Positions 25,701 to 35,110 are shown, counted from the stretch's first letter. The stretch is 64,000 nucleotides of DNA from a virus (IMGVR_UViG_3300035181_001203:1-64000), one strand, 5' to 3'. Notes: generated by a model not told the origin, from the sequence alone. Numbers and translations: made by a program.

Positions 25701-26226
25701 AATATGCGGAACTGGCAGCAGATAACGCCCCAGTATTCAAGGCAACGGCTCCAGTAAAGGTGTCACCAGCCTTGTTAATTGGAGTATAGTTTAAGGCAGT
25801 AGTAACATCGGAAGAGGTTAGAGTTACTGCACCAGTTCTTGAATTGAATGAATCTACCTTTGTTCCAGTTAAATAGGTGCTGTTGTCATAAGATACAGTA
25901 GTTCCAGAAACCTTTACAAATCCAGTTCCGTTTAATGCAGCCTGCTTACTGTTAAATGTATTCCAATCAGTTCCACTCAAAGCACCTGTCACACCTGAAG
26001 ATGCTAATCCAAGTGAAAGTGTTTGTCCAGATAAAGAAAGCCCGTTAGCTGTTCCCAGTGTAACGGGCGCATGAATATCTGTTAATAATGCAACTGTTCC
26101 AGTATTATTTGGAAAAGTATAAGTTCTATCCGCAGTATTGGCATGAGTTAAAATGCCTTGATAAGTATTTCCAGTTATAACAATTGATGGATTTGATAAC
26201 TTAGTAACTGGCGATCCAATGATCAT
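22768..26226 (-). CDS. large tail fibre with C-terminal S74 intramolecular chaperone, 1,152 aa
   Basis: A long Ser/Thr/Gly/Ala-rich shaft with recurring units of the type LTATSGTFSS, ASGVFSS, GLSATGGNF. It ends in a peptidase S74 (endosialidase-type) chaperone: residues about 1,050-1,150 contain TSDERLKTNITPI, NGFYFNWNEL, HVGVSAQ, LSVTYNSFIPLLIECVKEQ and a C-terminal coiled coil. The Ser and Lys of SDERLK are the self-cleavage residues in this family, so the trimer folds and then sheds the chaperone. Its length and position downstream of another fibre gene suggest the main distal fibre. Confidence 0.9.
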   Translation of the reverse strand: MIIGSPVTKLSNPSIVITGNTYQGILTHANTADRTYTFPNNTGTVALLTDIHAPVTLGTANGLSLSGQTLSLGLASSGVTGALSGTDWNTFNSKQAALNGTGFVKVSGTTVSYDNSTYLTGTKVDSFNSRTGAVTLTSSDVTTALNYTPINKAGDTFTGAVALNTGALSAASSAYSSVILVGGLGSPWAGKTYFGDGTGWKYAFSRRSSSVDTDVLTIQDNGNVTSLGNIYAASGVFSSNITTGGRLFSTGQTSPNLHLDPTAGANAVYLNYYAGTGGTHFCNGSNGIVASIDGSGNGNFNGSLTATSGTFSSYLTTPYSNLSTIGSLGISSTANPENGLMSLWYAAISAGKPLYTDEEFAVGLNSVSVYNNSGGTSLTITRVADSQAPNRTGYKLTIAYDGSNAVSPGLGGFWLAINSAPNRTYVQRFRAKIPVGYSLGLAENSQGTNNNSYWLTPTAGTGKWEEYIRVSHCGNTGTFSSGGHVYLNGPAGAVTWYLASCNVYEIQTSGIADILQNGLTTLGPLTATTGTFAPSSNSYSQITLLGALNGLGSQSATFLFSDAGQNNLDISTNYVSGSNLIRFKPGGTLVLTLAGSGVATFNAGVVANGQLSAATTLIVGPNGGSTGASRMGVDISGGANVVFRSIGSTNNPGIFITANEASNTATITGSGSTGASLVLTSTIGNGTSLTLGNGIATFANSVSMSALSATTGTFSSQVSVTTADSQQIKVIQGTHINYIGSTTDSSDNARLTIQGANYTHGLNLLDSYNTTAYAALYGGYYNNDATLTLRKYSAQNTVSATSVYASTYANISGPLTATSGTFNTSITLTGSLGTVQFESSGARLTFSRPNANYIEATDASGQLYFTTAGSIRLIIDNIGTSTFNGPVTASGLITANGGLSATGGNFTQDLNLNTIPDSAVFAIKNGSNRRWATYISGSETGSNAGSDYTICRYTDSGTYVGTAFAINRASGAASFASSVSASQFNGSGAGLTGTASSLTAGNATNPYTAGGNTGTVYLTGFTTSSSGYGNYLYTNSPVYMNAGTVYATNFGATSDERLKTNITPILNPIDKVKNLNGFYFNWNELAPSSDKTTTHVGVSAQHTLKTFPEAVIEGEEYLSVTYNSFIPLLIECVKEQQKEIEELKRLIYDFTK

Positions 26227-26230
26227 GCTA

Positions 26231-28723
26231 TTAACCCATAATGATTACTGTATATGTTCCGGAACCTGGGACACCATACCCAAATGAAAGGGTTATATCT
26301 CTTGTTGTATAGTTAATTGCAACGTCACACTGAACTTCTTGCGTTGAATTCGTTGTAGCTAAGTTTGTATCATAAACTTTAACAATCATATATTGATTTG
26401 TAATACCATGTGTTGCGCCGGTAATTGAGAATGTTGGACCAGCACCAGTAATAGTTGTTGTGAATTTTTTAACTGGAGTGAAAGCTAATGCTGTTGTAAT
26501 ATCAGTTGAAGTTAAAGCGGCAAATGTTGGAGCACCACCTGATACTTGTCTTAAGAAGTTGTTTGTAGAAGTAGTATTTACAGCAGTATAGGCAATTAAG
26601 CCAGAAGCGGCATTAGCATAAGGAACACCATACTGAGCAGGAGCACTAGTATAATAAAGCAATGTACCAGAGGCGCCTGGAAGTGTGATCGTAGCATTAG
26701 CACTAGAAGCTAAGGTTGTGACAAATGCACCAGTAGTTGCTAAGGTTGCGCCAGCGGCAATGCTTAAAGTTGCGTTTGAACCACCAGTAGGAGTAATTAC
26801 CAGGGTTGACCAATAAGGCGCACCGGCAGTTGCACCAGCTAAAGCTAAGTTTGCTGTTCCCGGTAAAGCAAGTCTGCTAATTGTTGTTGTTGTATCGTGA
26901 TAAAGAATACCATATTGAAGATAAGTTGTCGAAGCATTAACTTTAACACTTAATGTATCACCAGTAATATCAATACCATTACCAGCAGTTAATGTTGCTC
27001 CACCATTGAACTTAACAAAGGTTAAACCAGTTGTTCCTAAAGTAATTGGTCCTGGAGTGCTTAATACCCACTGACTTCTACCAGCAGTAGTTCCTTCTTC
27101 AACATAAACATACATACCAGTAGTAACTTTAGCAGAAGTATCCGCATCAGTTGCTCTAGTCCATACACCATTAGACCCAGTACCTAAAGTAGTTACAACG
27201 TAAATACCATTTTCAGCCGGAGCAGTTTGATTCTTAACAAGAATACGATCATTAGCTGCAAGTGTAACACCATCTAATGTATTAGGTGCCGCAGAAGCTA
27301 CTGTTACGTTTGCAGTAGTAGCTGCACGAACAGATTGTTTCCAATCATTTAAACCTAATGCAATATTATCTACATATGTTTTATTAACTACATCGGTACC
27401 AAGTGTAGGCGTAAAGTTAAGAATTAATTTATTACTACTATTAAGAGTAATTGTAGGATCTGTTCCCATTACAGGTGAACCTGTTCCGGTAGCAGTTGTC
27501 CATGCTGGAGCAGCAGCATTTGATGATTGTGTTAATACTGAAAGAGCCGCTGGAGCAGTAATATAATAGATAGCATTAGAAGTATTTGCCGCATAAACTA
27601 ATTGATTATTAGCTCCAGGGGCAGCGGTATTGTAGACCATATTCGCGGTTGCCACAGGAGGCAATGCTAATGTTAAGTTAGCACTCTGAGTTAAACTAGT
27701 AGAGAATGCGCCTGTTGTAGCAAAAGCATTAGAGAATGATACAGCAAAAGCTGGAATAGTTAATGAGCCAGAAGCAGGTAATGTTAAAGTTCCTGCTGAC
27801 CAATTTGGAGCAGCATTATTAGCACCTGATAAGAATACTCTACCAGCAGCACCGGGCTGAGCTACAAATGATGTAGTATCAGTAGCAGATTGATAAGGAA
27901 TACCCCAAGCTGCACCAACTAAATTAGTTGCCTTAGCAACTGTTAAAGTATTAGCATTTGTCCATACTGGAGCAACTGCTGCTGAACCAGTAGGAGTTTC
28001 AGTCAAGATATAAGTACCGGCTACCGTAGGACCAGCTAAACGAGTTGCAGCGCCAGAAGCGCCACCATATAACAAATCGCCTAATGTAGTCATTGGATTT
28101 TGGAATCCATTGGCTACCCATGATCTTACACCATCTGTAGTAGATGAAAGAACATATCCTGAAGTTGCTGGATTACCTAAAGCCGCTTCATAAGCAGTTG
28201 CGGCTGTAAATGCAGCAGTTCCTAGCGTTCCACCAGCACCAATATTAAGAGTTGATGAGTCTGTACCAGCAAGAGTTAATGTATTTGATACTGTTAAAGT
28301 TTTTGTGGTAGTTGAACCACCAGTAATCGCAAATCCGGTAGTGTTTGGTAAGATTGTGCAATTACTAAATAAAGGTCTAGTAGCAGAAGCTACTAAAATA
28401 GCCCCTGGGACTGTAGAAGTTACAGCAGCAGGGACACCAGTATTATCATGAGCTAGGATACCACTATTTATAGCTATTCCAGCTAGTGTAGATGAGTTGG
28501 CCCAATATGAAGCATAATTGGTTCCACCAGTTCCACTAAGCGTTCCACTTGCAGAAGTAAGAAATGATACCCATGTTCCATTCAAATACGCATTGAATGT
28601 ATGAGTAGTTGTATTAGTATAGATCATACCTTCTTGCGGAGAAGAAGGTGCGGCAGTTGCTTGATGAACTACAGCATTTAATAATTGATTACCATTAAAA
28701 TTATAATTTGTTCCAATTAACAT
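26231..28723 (-). CDS. tail fibre / needle-like protein, 830 aa
   Basis: Low-complexity Ala/Thr/Gly/Ser chain with fibre repeats (LGDLLYGGASGAATRL; TLNIGAGGTLGTAAF; ALAFTPVKK). The N-terminus has the small 'PQEGMIYTNTTTHTFNAYLNG' style block often at the start of phage fibres. Shares the segment GGTLGTAAF...LSSTT.GVRSW with the 463-aa fibre at 33,245-34,636, so the two are related. A mid-protein segment, LAANDRILVKNQTAPAENGI, is common in phage fibres. Confidence 0.8.
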   Translation of the reverse strand: MLIGTNYNFNGNQLLNAVVHQATAAPSSPQEGMIYTNTTTHTFNAYLNGTWVSFLTSASGTLSGTGGTNYASYWANSSTLAGIAINSGILAHDNTGVPAAVTSTVPGAILVASATRPLFSNCTILPNTTGFAITGGSTTTKTLTVSNTLTLAGTDSSTLNIGAGGTLGTAAFTAATAYEAALGNPATSGYVLSSTTDGVRSWVANGFQNPMTTLGDLLYGGASGAATRLAGPTVAGTYILTETPTGSAAVAPVWTNANTLTVAKATNLVGAAWGIPYQSATDTTSFVAQPGAAGRVFLSGANNAAPNWSAGTLTLPASGSLTIPAFAVSFSNAFATTGAFSTSLTQSANLTLALPPVATANMVYNTAAPGANNQLVYAANTSNAIYYITAPAALSVLTQSSNAAAPAWTTATGTGSPVMGTDPTITLNSSNKLILNFTPTLGTDVVNKTYVDNIALGLNDWKQSVRAATTANVTVASAAPNTLDGVTLAANDRILVKNQTAPAENGIYVVTTLGTGSNGVWTRATDADTSAKVTTGMYVYVEEGTTAGRSQWVLSTPGPITLGTTGLTFVKFNGGATLTAGNGIDITGDTLSVKVNASTTYLQYGILYHDTTTTISRLALPGTANLALAGATAGAPYWSTLVITPTGGSNATLSIAAGATLATTGAFVTTLASSANATITLPGASGTLLYYTSAPAQYGVPYANAASGLIAYTAVNTTSTNNFLRQVSGGAPTFAALTSTDITTALAFTPVKKFTTTITGAGPTFSITGATHGITNQYMIVKVYDTNLATTNSTQEVQCDVAINYTTRDITLSFGYGVPGSGTYTVIIMG

Positions 28724-28735
28724 TAAGTACTCCTG

Positions 28736-29152
28736 CTAACTTAAATATGCTTTGCCTGAAAACGATCCGGTAAATGATACAATAACATTATTTAAATCAA
28801 CGTATTGTATATCTCCTACTATAACATTATTTCCTGAATCTGTCACTATGACCCCTGGGAACTTATTTAAGTTATGATTAATACTCCAAACAGCAGAACC
28901 GATAATTTGATTATGTATATATTCTTGAGCAATACTTGTTAATTGTGCCCATGTAACTAAATCAGATTCTAAAATATATTTTTTACCATCTTCCTGAACA
29001 AATACTACCATTCCATACTTTAAATTATCTGCCGGAATACTATTACGTTCGGCTAAAGTAGCACATATACGATATGATCCTCTTAGATTTTTATCATCTA
29101 AAAGTGCAAATTGACCTTTGGGAACAATTTCTGAAATCAATGAAATTGGCAT
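28736..29152 (-). CDS. tail fibre accessory protein, 138 aa
   Basis: The N-terminal half carries GSYRICATLAERNSIPADNL and GMVVFVQEDGKKYIL, and the C-terminal half WSINHNLNKFPGVIVTDSGN...VSFTGSFSGKAYLS. The latter is the 'W.i.HnLgk.P.v.V.ds.g..v......d.n.v.v.F.ga.sG.a.l' motif of phage fibre C-termini. The stop of the tiny ORF just upstream abuts its ATG (TAAATG). Confidence 0.7.
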   Translation of the reverse strand: MPISLISEIVPKGQFALLDDKNLRGSYRICATLAERNSIPADNLKYGMVVFVQEDGKKYILESDLVTWAQLTSIAQEYIHNQIIGSAVWSINHNLNKFPGVIVTDSGNNVIVGDIQYVDLNNVIVSFTGSFSGKAYLS

Positions 29153-29245
29153 TTAGCACCTAAAATTTTCTAATAGGAATCTTATTATTTTTATAAAAAC
29201 AATATCTACATCAATTCCAAGATTATCTTTTATCCATTCTCTCAT
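29153..29245 (-). CDS. 30-aa small protein between fibre genes
   Basis: Found by hand. ATG overlaps the TGA of the upstream fibre gene (ATGA), and its TAA directly precedes the ATG of the next, so the frame fills the gap exactly. The peptide starts MREWIKDNLGIDVDIVF and is amphipathic with a basic C-terminus. Perfect packing supports a real gene; function unknown. Confidence 0.5.
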   Translation of the reverse strand: MREWIKDNLGIDVDIVFIKIIRFLLENFRC

Positions 29246-30408
29246 ACAATACTCACAGTTACTACACCTAATCCAGAATTATCACTTCTCCATAAATCAT
29301 ATCCGATTGTAACGCCATAAGTATTTGTGATTTGAAGATTACTTGAAATTAATTGAAATCCACCTTCAAAACCACCAACATAAAATGTAGGAATTCCAAA
29401 AGAAGATGGAATAGCTAAAAAAATGTACTCATTAGGATTTGCTGTTACTGTAAATGTTTGTATAAGATTATTTGATAATATAGAATTTTGTAATTGTGTA
29501 ATTGAAGTTCCGATTATTCCAGTTCCCCAAAATTTTCTTGGTAGCCATGATATTGATAATGATGCAGTTTTTACATTATTATCTAAATCATGAGCTTCTA
29601 AAGTAAAAGTTACTGAAGTTTGATTATAATTAGTATAAGTTCCAGGGGATGTGAATGAGTTGTATGGTGGTGCGAGTGGAATCCAACTATTCAAAACTGA
29701 ATCTTTAAGACGGGCTGACGAAAGTGAAGAATTATAGCTTGCAGAAAAAATGATATTACTAATAGACTGTCCTAATTCTGCATTTTGGACTGAAGATGTG
29801 AAAGAATTGATCGCAAAGGCTGGAGCCAGATCCGACACACTTAATTTTTTCCATAGAGTCTTACTCCCATCATTGAACAGCCAGGTATTCGGGCTACCTG
29901 TAATTGGTGGTAAATTACCGCTATTTCCATCCCCATCCTCAAGATCAATTGGAGTCTGAGGATCAAAAATGAACTCATTATAATTCACCATGCGACCAAC
30001 AACCACTAACCAACGATCACCGTTAATTAATGATGGTCGCACAAATGTTAATTTTCCATCTTGTCCTAAATAAAGAGTATCAATAGTAGATGGAATAATT
30101 TGAGAGTTAGTTGAATAATTTTTTCCATGTATTAAAGCTGCTCTAACAGTTTGACCACTTAATCCAGCTTCAAGAGTAACGCAATCTACATATGGAACTT
30201 TTCTATAAGTTAATACTGGTAAATTATTTGAGGAAACTGGTATTGCAGTACAATCAACTAAAGCACAACAAGTATTAATATCAGTATTTTGGAATAATGT
30301 AACATAATCTATTACTACAGAAGTAATCGGGAGCCCTAATGTATCTCCCGATTTAGCTTCTGTAATTTGTTTAGTTCCAGCATCAAAATAAAGTGGCTTA
30401 ATTTCCAT
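29242..30408 (-). CDS. fibre/baseplate protein with an LEAG-SGQ domain and Ig-like part, 388 aa
   Basis: Residues about 65-165 contain VDCVTLEAGLSGQTVRAALIHG, LYLGQDGKLTFVRPS, NGDRWLVVVGRMVN, EFIFDPQTPIDL, a module also present in the 280-aa protein at 35,116. The second half is an Ig-like beta sandwich (TYTNYNQTSVTFTLEAHDLD..KTASLSISW). Unnamed family. A structural protein of the fibre or baseplate periphery is likely from context. Confidence 0.65.
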   Translation of the reverse strand: MEIKPLYFDAGTKQITEAKSGDTLGLPITSVVIDYVTLFQNTDINTCCALVDCTAIPVSSNNLPVLTYRKVPYVDCVTLEAGLSGQTVRAALIHGKNYSTNSQIIPSTIDTLYLGQDGKLTFVRPSLINGDRWLVVVGRMVNYNEFIFDPQTPIDLEDGDGNSGNLPPITGSPNTWLFNDGSKTLWKKLSVSDLAPAFAINSFTSSVQNAELGQSISNIIFSASYNSSLSSARLKDSVLNSWIPLAPPYNSFTSPGTYTNYNQTSVTFTLEAHDLDNNVKTASLSISWLPRKFWGTGIIGTSITQLQNSILSNNLIQTFTVTANPNEYIFLAIPSSFGIPTFYVGGFEGGFQLISSNLQITNTYGVTIGYDLWRSDNSGLGVVTVSIV

Positions 30409-30419
30409 TCAAAATTCCA

Positions 30420-30638
30420 TTAGAATATTAAAAACATTCTTGTTGCATCATAACTAGATGGTGTATAACTTACAGTAAACGCTAAATTCTTACCGCCAAA
30501 TGTAAGATTGATATCTTGACTATAAATGGTATCTATTAATACTTGAAAAGATTTTTTATCAAATCTAAGTAAAGCGGAAGTGCCACTCGGATTACCAGTG
30601 ACTTGAAATCCACCATGAAATTGAAGCGATGATGCCAT
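30420..30638 (-). CDS. hypothetical protein, 72 aa
   Basis: Small, beta-rich (SLQFHGGFQVTGN; INLTFGGKNLAFTVSY), compactly placed with 10 bases or fewer from its neighbours. Not recognised. Probably a minor tail component. Confidence 0.65.
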   Translation of the reverse strand: MASSLQFHGGFQVTGNPSGTSALLRFDKKSFQVLIDTIYSQDINLTFGGKNLAFTVSYTPSSYDATRMFLIF

Positions 30639-30639
30639 A

Positions 30640-32799
30640 TTATGATACTACGGTTAATTTTGGATATACAGCAACACCATTAGGTAAACCAGCGGTGGGT
30701 CTAAATCTTCTACGTAATCCAATTGTATTCGTTCCTAGTCCTGCTGTCCATGCAGAACCATTCCAGTATTCAAATACACCATTTGTAGTAGAAGATGAAG
30801 ATTGAGTTAATACATCAGCGTTAGTATCAGAACGATAATAATCAATTTGCATAACATTAGGGAATACGCTAAATGAAGTTGATTGAATAAATCCAGTAGT
30901 TCCGTCTGTTGAAGAACTATCATCCATATTCCATCGAAGCGCGGAAGGTATATCATCCTGAACTTCATAAATTACATATAATCCAAATATTCTGGCTGGA
31001 ATACAAGTTAAGCTAAGAATCTTAAACTCAAATTTAAACTGAATAGAAGTAGCCGCAGTAATACCAGACATATCAAAATTAGCTGGTAGAAGAGTCCATG
31101 CACCACTATTATCTGTAATACCACTTGTTCTATAATAAACTTTATAACCTTCTGGAGAAATACCTAATGTATCACCACCAATATTCTGAGCTTCATTTAC
31201 ACAAAGCCTCCAGAACTTAGAAGCTCCCGGTGTTTGAATTGCAGGAGTAATATAAACATTATAGGGTGCTTTATTTTGATAACCCCAATGCGCTGCAATA
31301 GGAATTAAATAGATTTGATTTAGTGCAGCAGTTGTTCCATGCCTTGCTAATACACATAAACCACCATCTGCATAGGTTGTCATAAGAGTAGAATCGGTTG
31401 ATGGATATGGATAAGCAGTAGCATCAGATGAAGATTGGTGCTGAACCTTGCTATCACCTAACCAAATATGATCAAGTTGAGAAGAATCAGTTCTATATTG
31501 AGTTACATAAGATTTAAAAGCGGTTGCTGAACTTGATATCCAACCAAGCCTATCGAGACTATCAAAAAATTCAAGACTACTCATTGAGTTTGTAGCTGGA
31601 ATTGTATTAGTACTTCCTGGAGGAACTTCTACCATTGAATCAGCTAAAAATGTAGTTGAACCACTTGTTATAGAAGTCAGTGGACAACGATATAATCTGG
31701 TAGTGGTAGTAAAATATAAACAGTTAACACCAGAACCAGCGCCATGATTAAGTGTTGCAATTCTACAATTAAAGTTTTGTGATACGTTTCCAGTAACAGT
31801 AGGTGCTCCTGTAACAAATTGATAAGCTGTAAGATCAACACCAGAAGAAAGAGTAAGGGCTTTTTTAACATTATAAACATAAAACTTAGCTGTAGTAGAA
31901 GACCCATCTAACACATAAAGATTCTGAGTCAAATTATCTGCGGATACAGCATCTAAAGCAAAACCAGCCGCAGTTGTATTTGTAATAGTTGAAGCATCTT
32001 TTAACCAATATACCGCTCTTAAATTATCTGTAGAAGAAGCTAACGCTATTGCATTTGCTGTTGAAGTTAATGACCAACAAGCTGAGGATAGACTTAATCC
32101 TTTAATTACGCGAATACCACCATCAGTAGTAGTTGCATTAGTAGTAGCTACAATTAAACTATAATCTTCAATGATATATGGAGTTCCGGCTGCAATTGTT
32201 CCTGCTGACGAAGCTAAGGTTAAACTGGAATCGGATGTTATAGCTGTAGCAGGAGCAATATCATACCAAGTTGTAATATTATCGGGATTAGTTGAACCAA
32301 AACCAATTCTTGCACCCGCATTAATACGTTTTGTAAACCAATCAGTTCCAGTTCCAGTTACAGCAGTTCCAGAAACGGCTACAGTTCCAGTAGATGTTGT
32401 GCTTCTCTGTAATCGAATAGCACGAACGGTAGCAGCAGTAGGCCAAGTAAATGAGATCGCACCAGAATAGGTTAAAGTATTAGCAGAAAGATCATAGATA
32501 TATAACATGAAGTTTCTAAGTGTAGCAGCAGTTGAAATATCAGCTAATACAATGGCCCATTTAGTACTACTGATTTTTAACATATGCGGAAATCCACCTG
32601 GTTTAGCAATAGTAGATTCCATTGGCCTACCAACCATAATAGGAAGTGGACCAATAAACGGTGTTGTCCCTGTCCAAGAATCAGTCCCTTGAAAAAACAC
32701 AGGACCATAATTATGTTTAGTCGAATCATAATTATTCGCATCTGTTAAAGGAAATCTAACAGCATTCCCAGTCATTAATAATTCGACAGCCGTTTTCAT
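30640..32799 (-). CDS. large beta-rich tail protein, 719 aa
   Basis: Ser/Thr-rich chain with repeated 4-strand-like units suggestive of a beta-propeller (MLKISSTKWAIVLADIS; DNLRAVYWLKDAS; GLCVLARHGT). Contains GTVAVSGTAVTGTGTDWFTK near residue 155, a segment typical of phage fibres. No catalytic motif seen. Probably a structural or adhesive tail protein. Confidence 0.7.
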   Translation of the reverse strand: MKTAVELLMTGNAVRFPLTDANNYDSTKHNYGPVFFQGTDSWTGTTPFIGPLPIMVGRPMESTIAKPGGFPHMLKISSTKWAIVLADISTAATLRNFMLYIYDLSANTLTYSGAISFTWPTAATVRAIRLQRSTTSTGTVAVSGTAVTGTGTDWFTKRINAGARIGFGSTNPDNITTWYDIAPATAITSDSSLTLASSAGTIAAGTPYIIEDYSLIVATTNATTTDGGIRVIKGLSLSSACWSLTSTANAIALASSTDNLRAVYWLKDASTITNTTAAGFALDAVSADNLTQNLYVLDGSSTTAKFYVYNVKKALTLSSGVDLTAYQFVTGAPTVTGNVSQNFNCRIATLNHGAGSGVNCLYFTTTTRLYRCPLTSITSGSTTFLADSMVEVPPGSTNTIPATNSMSSLEFFDSLDRLGWISSSATAFKSYVTQYRTDSSQLDHIWLGDSKVQHQSSSDATAYPYPSTDSTLMTTYADGGLCVLARHGTTAALNQIYLIPIAAHWGYQNKAPYNVYITPAIQTPGASKFWRLCVNEAQNIGGDTLGISPEGYKVYYRTSGITDNSGAWTLLPANFDMSGITAATSIQFKFEFKILSLTCIPARIFGLYVIYEVQDDIPSALRWNMDDSSSTDGTTGFIQSTSFSVFPNVMQIDYYRSDTNADVLTQSSSSTTNGVFEYWNGSAWTAGLGTNTIGLRRRFRPTAGLPNGVAVYPKLTVVS

Positions 32800-32800
32800 A

Positions 32801-33241
32801 TTAATATCCCTTTGCTACAGCGATTAACAAAGCTTTGGAAAGTGAAGAATTGTATTGAAATCCAAGAATATCTGTCTTGTTTGCAGTTGTGTTTCCTGAA
32901 TAAGAAAGAATATCTGCACCATAACCAATACCAGTTCCTAATGTTACAACTCGACCACCAGTTCCATCTTGTAGCAATTCCAGGGTGAATTTCTGTCCGT
33001 CTGATCCACCAGTAAAGTTAATAGTACAGGAACCAGTTAATGTAATTCTAGCTACCGGAGTTGTGATTGTGGTTAGATCAATATTAATAGTAGTTGCATA
33101 AGATATGGTAGTTACACCTAAACTACCACCTGGAGGCGCAGCCCAGGTTCCATCTGCTCTTAAAAAATTGGTTGTTCCACCACCCGAAGGTGGAACTAAA
33201 CCTTTTAAGACACTAGTGAATAAATTACCAAAATAACTCAT
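32801..33241 (-). CDS. small tail fibre protein, 146 aa
   Basis: N-terminal GLVPPSGGGTTNFLRADGTW is the well-known phage fibre motif 'G.VPa.ggg....FLr.DGtW..P'. The remainder is a short beta domain with ARITLTGSCTINFTGG and SDGQKFTLELLQDG. It sits 1-4 bases from both neighbours. Confidence 0.75.
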   Translation of the reverse strand: MSYFGNLFTSVLKGLVPPSGGGTTNFLRADGTWAAPPGGSLGVTTISYATTINIDLTTITTPVARITLTGSCTINFTGGSDGQKFTLELLQDGTGGRVVTLGTGIGYGADILSYSGNTTANKTDILGFQYNSSLSKALLIAVAKGY

Positions 33242-33244
33242 TTA

Positions 33245-34636
33245 TTAGATGATGTACCAAGCAGTTCCATTATAGACGATTGTAATAGAATTCCACTGAG
33301 CAGTAAGTGTAAATGAAGCGGCACCATCAATATTTTTACCATTACCATTAATTGTAATAGCGTTATTAGTAGCGTCAATTTTCTTAAAAGTCATACACTG
33401 ATTTGTAACTGGAGCAGCTAATAAAGTAATAGTAAATGCACCACTAGTAGCATCACAAAGGATACATTTATCTGTTACTAATGTTGGATTATAAGTTGCA
33501 GATTTGGTCTGAGTAGGAAGAAGACCTAAGTTACCTTGATACTGTAATTTCTGGAAAGCTTGAAGAATTGTATCAGTAGCCGCTAATTGGGTAGAGTCTG
33601 TACCAAGAGCAAAACCAGTTAACGTTTTACCAACTACCGTAGCAGCCGATAATGTAGTAGTCATACCAGTTGAAGTAACATCACCGGTTAAGTTACCAGT
33701 AAATCCTGTAGCATTGCCGCTTAATGTACCAACGAAAGTTGTTGATGTGATTGAGGTCATGCCAGCTAACACTGTCTGAGTGCCTGAACTAGCATTAATC
33801 TTTAATGAAGTAGTACCTAAGAAAAAAGATTGATCAACAGCCGCTACGGTAACAGCACCAGTTTGACCATTAACTGAGATAACATCAGGTGAACCACCTT
33901 CAATCTTATCCCAAGTTGTACCATCAAATGCAATAATGTCACCAACTGACCAATTATTATTTCCGTCAATTGTAGTATTACCAGCTACCGAAACTTTATA
34001 GTAATAACCTTTAGTTCCTGTTCCACTTACTAATGTTGGTGAGTTTGTAGAGGCATTCCAAGTGCCTTGATAATTCATCCCACCAACTATTGAGGCAGGT
34101 AATTGAGCAAGAGCTACTTTTCCGGTTCCATCTAATCCGCAAATACCATTATTACTATTTATTAATGTCCATACTGGAGCAGCAGAAGCGGTACCTGTAC
34201 CAGTTTGAGTTAATACTGCCATTGTTGTAGAAGTATTACCAGCTAATCGAGCCGCCGCAGGAGTAGCATTTTCATACATAATATCACCCAATGTATTCAT
34301 TGGGTTAGTGAAACCGGCTGTCATTGCAATCCAGCTTCTTACTCCACTAGTAGTTGAGCTTAATACCCAGCCATTAGTACTTGGATTACCTAATGCGGGT
34401 TCAAATGCACTTGAAGCTAAGAATGCAGCGGTTCCTAAAGTTCCGCCTGGACCTATATTTAGAGTTAACGAATCAGCAGAAGCATCTAATGTAATAGTTT
34501 TATTAACTTGTAGAGTTTTGCTAACTGTTCCACCGGCTAATGTAAAACCAGAAGCAAGTGCATTAAGCGTTAAGTTATTAAAACTTCCAGCAGTTACGTT
34601 CCCAATAAAAATAGGACTATTAGGGATATATGACAT
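33245..34636 (-). CDS. tail fibre protein, 463 aa
   Basis: Fibre-type composition. Contains NIGPGGTLGTAAFLASSAFE and VLSSTTSGVRSW, shared with the 830-aa fibre; GLDGTGKVALAQLPA; a VNGQTGAVTVAA unit; TGFALGTDSTQLAATDTILQ then AFQKLQ; and a C-terminal beta domain with KCILCDATSGAFTITL. The AFQKLQ unit is repeated in the next upstream gene. A side fibre or fibre adaptor is likely. Confidence 0.78.
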   Translation of the reverse strand: MSYIPNSPIFIGNVTAGSFNNLTLNALASGFTLAGGTVSKTLQVNKTITLDASADSLTLNIGPGGTLGTAAFLASSAFEPALGNPSTNGWVLSSTTSGVRSWIAMTAGFTNPMNTLGDIMYENATPAAARLAGNTSTTMAVLTQTGTGTASAAPVWTLINSNNGICGLDGTGKVALAQLPASIVGGMNYQGTWNASTNSPTLVSGTGTKGYYYKVSVAGNTTIDGNNNWSVGDIIAFDGTTWDKIEGGSPDVISVNGQTGAVTVAAVDQSFFLGTTSLKINASSGTQTVLAGMTSITSTTFVGTLSGNATGFTGNLTGDVTSTGMTTTLSAATVVGKTLTGFALGTDSTQLAATDTILQAFQKLQYQGNLGLLPTQTKSATYNPTLVTDKCILCDATSGAFTITLLAAPVTNQCMTFKKIDATNNAITINGNGKNIDGAASFTLTAQWNSITIVYNGTAWYII

Positions 34637-34648
34637 GATTAAATCCTT

Positions 34649-35110
34649 TTAGAATAAAAACCAATTTCCATTAAAAAATACCAAATCAAAAGCGTTACTA
34701 TTTAATAATATATAAGAAGTTTGTTTTTCAATTGTGTCTGAACTATAAGGAATAAATGTGACTGTTCCAGTACCAACATTTCTTAATCTATACTTCTGAT
34801 TATTAATTCCCTTTGGTAAAAATATATTACAATCAATAGGAGAATTAATAATAGCAGCATTTTGAGCATTAGATAATACGGTAGTTCCAGTTAAATATTC
34901 GATTCTTAATAAATTATCTTTAGCAAGCATTTGTGATTGTAATTTTTGAAAGGCAATTAAAATTTGATCTAAACTTGATAATGGAGTTTCATCTGAAGTA
35001 GTAGTAAGACCAGTTAAAGGTGTAGAAAGAACAATATCACCAATATTTGAAGGTGATAAGGCAACTTCTTCAAACTGATCATTATTATCTAACGTTAAAA
35101 CCTTTTGCAT
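34649..35110 (-). CDS. short tail fibre protein, 153 aa
   Basis: Contains LSTPLTGLTTTSDETPLSS then LDQILIAFQKLQSQ, the same 'plTG..tt..t.l...D.il.AfqKLQ' element as the 463-aa fibre, and a C-terminal fold (YRLRNVGTGTVTFIPYS...VFFNGNWFLF) of fibre-knob type. Probably evolved by splitting or duplication from its neighbour. Confidence 0.7.
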   Translation of the reverse strand: MQKVLTLDNNDQFEEVALSPSNIGDIVLSTPLTGLTTTSDETPLSSLDQILIAFQKLQSQMLAKDNLLRIEYLTGTTVLSNAQNAAIINSPIDCNIFLPKGINNQKYRLRNVGTGTVTFIPYSSDTIEKQTSYILLNSNAFDLVFFNGNWFLF

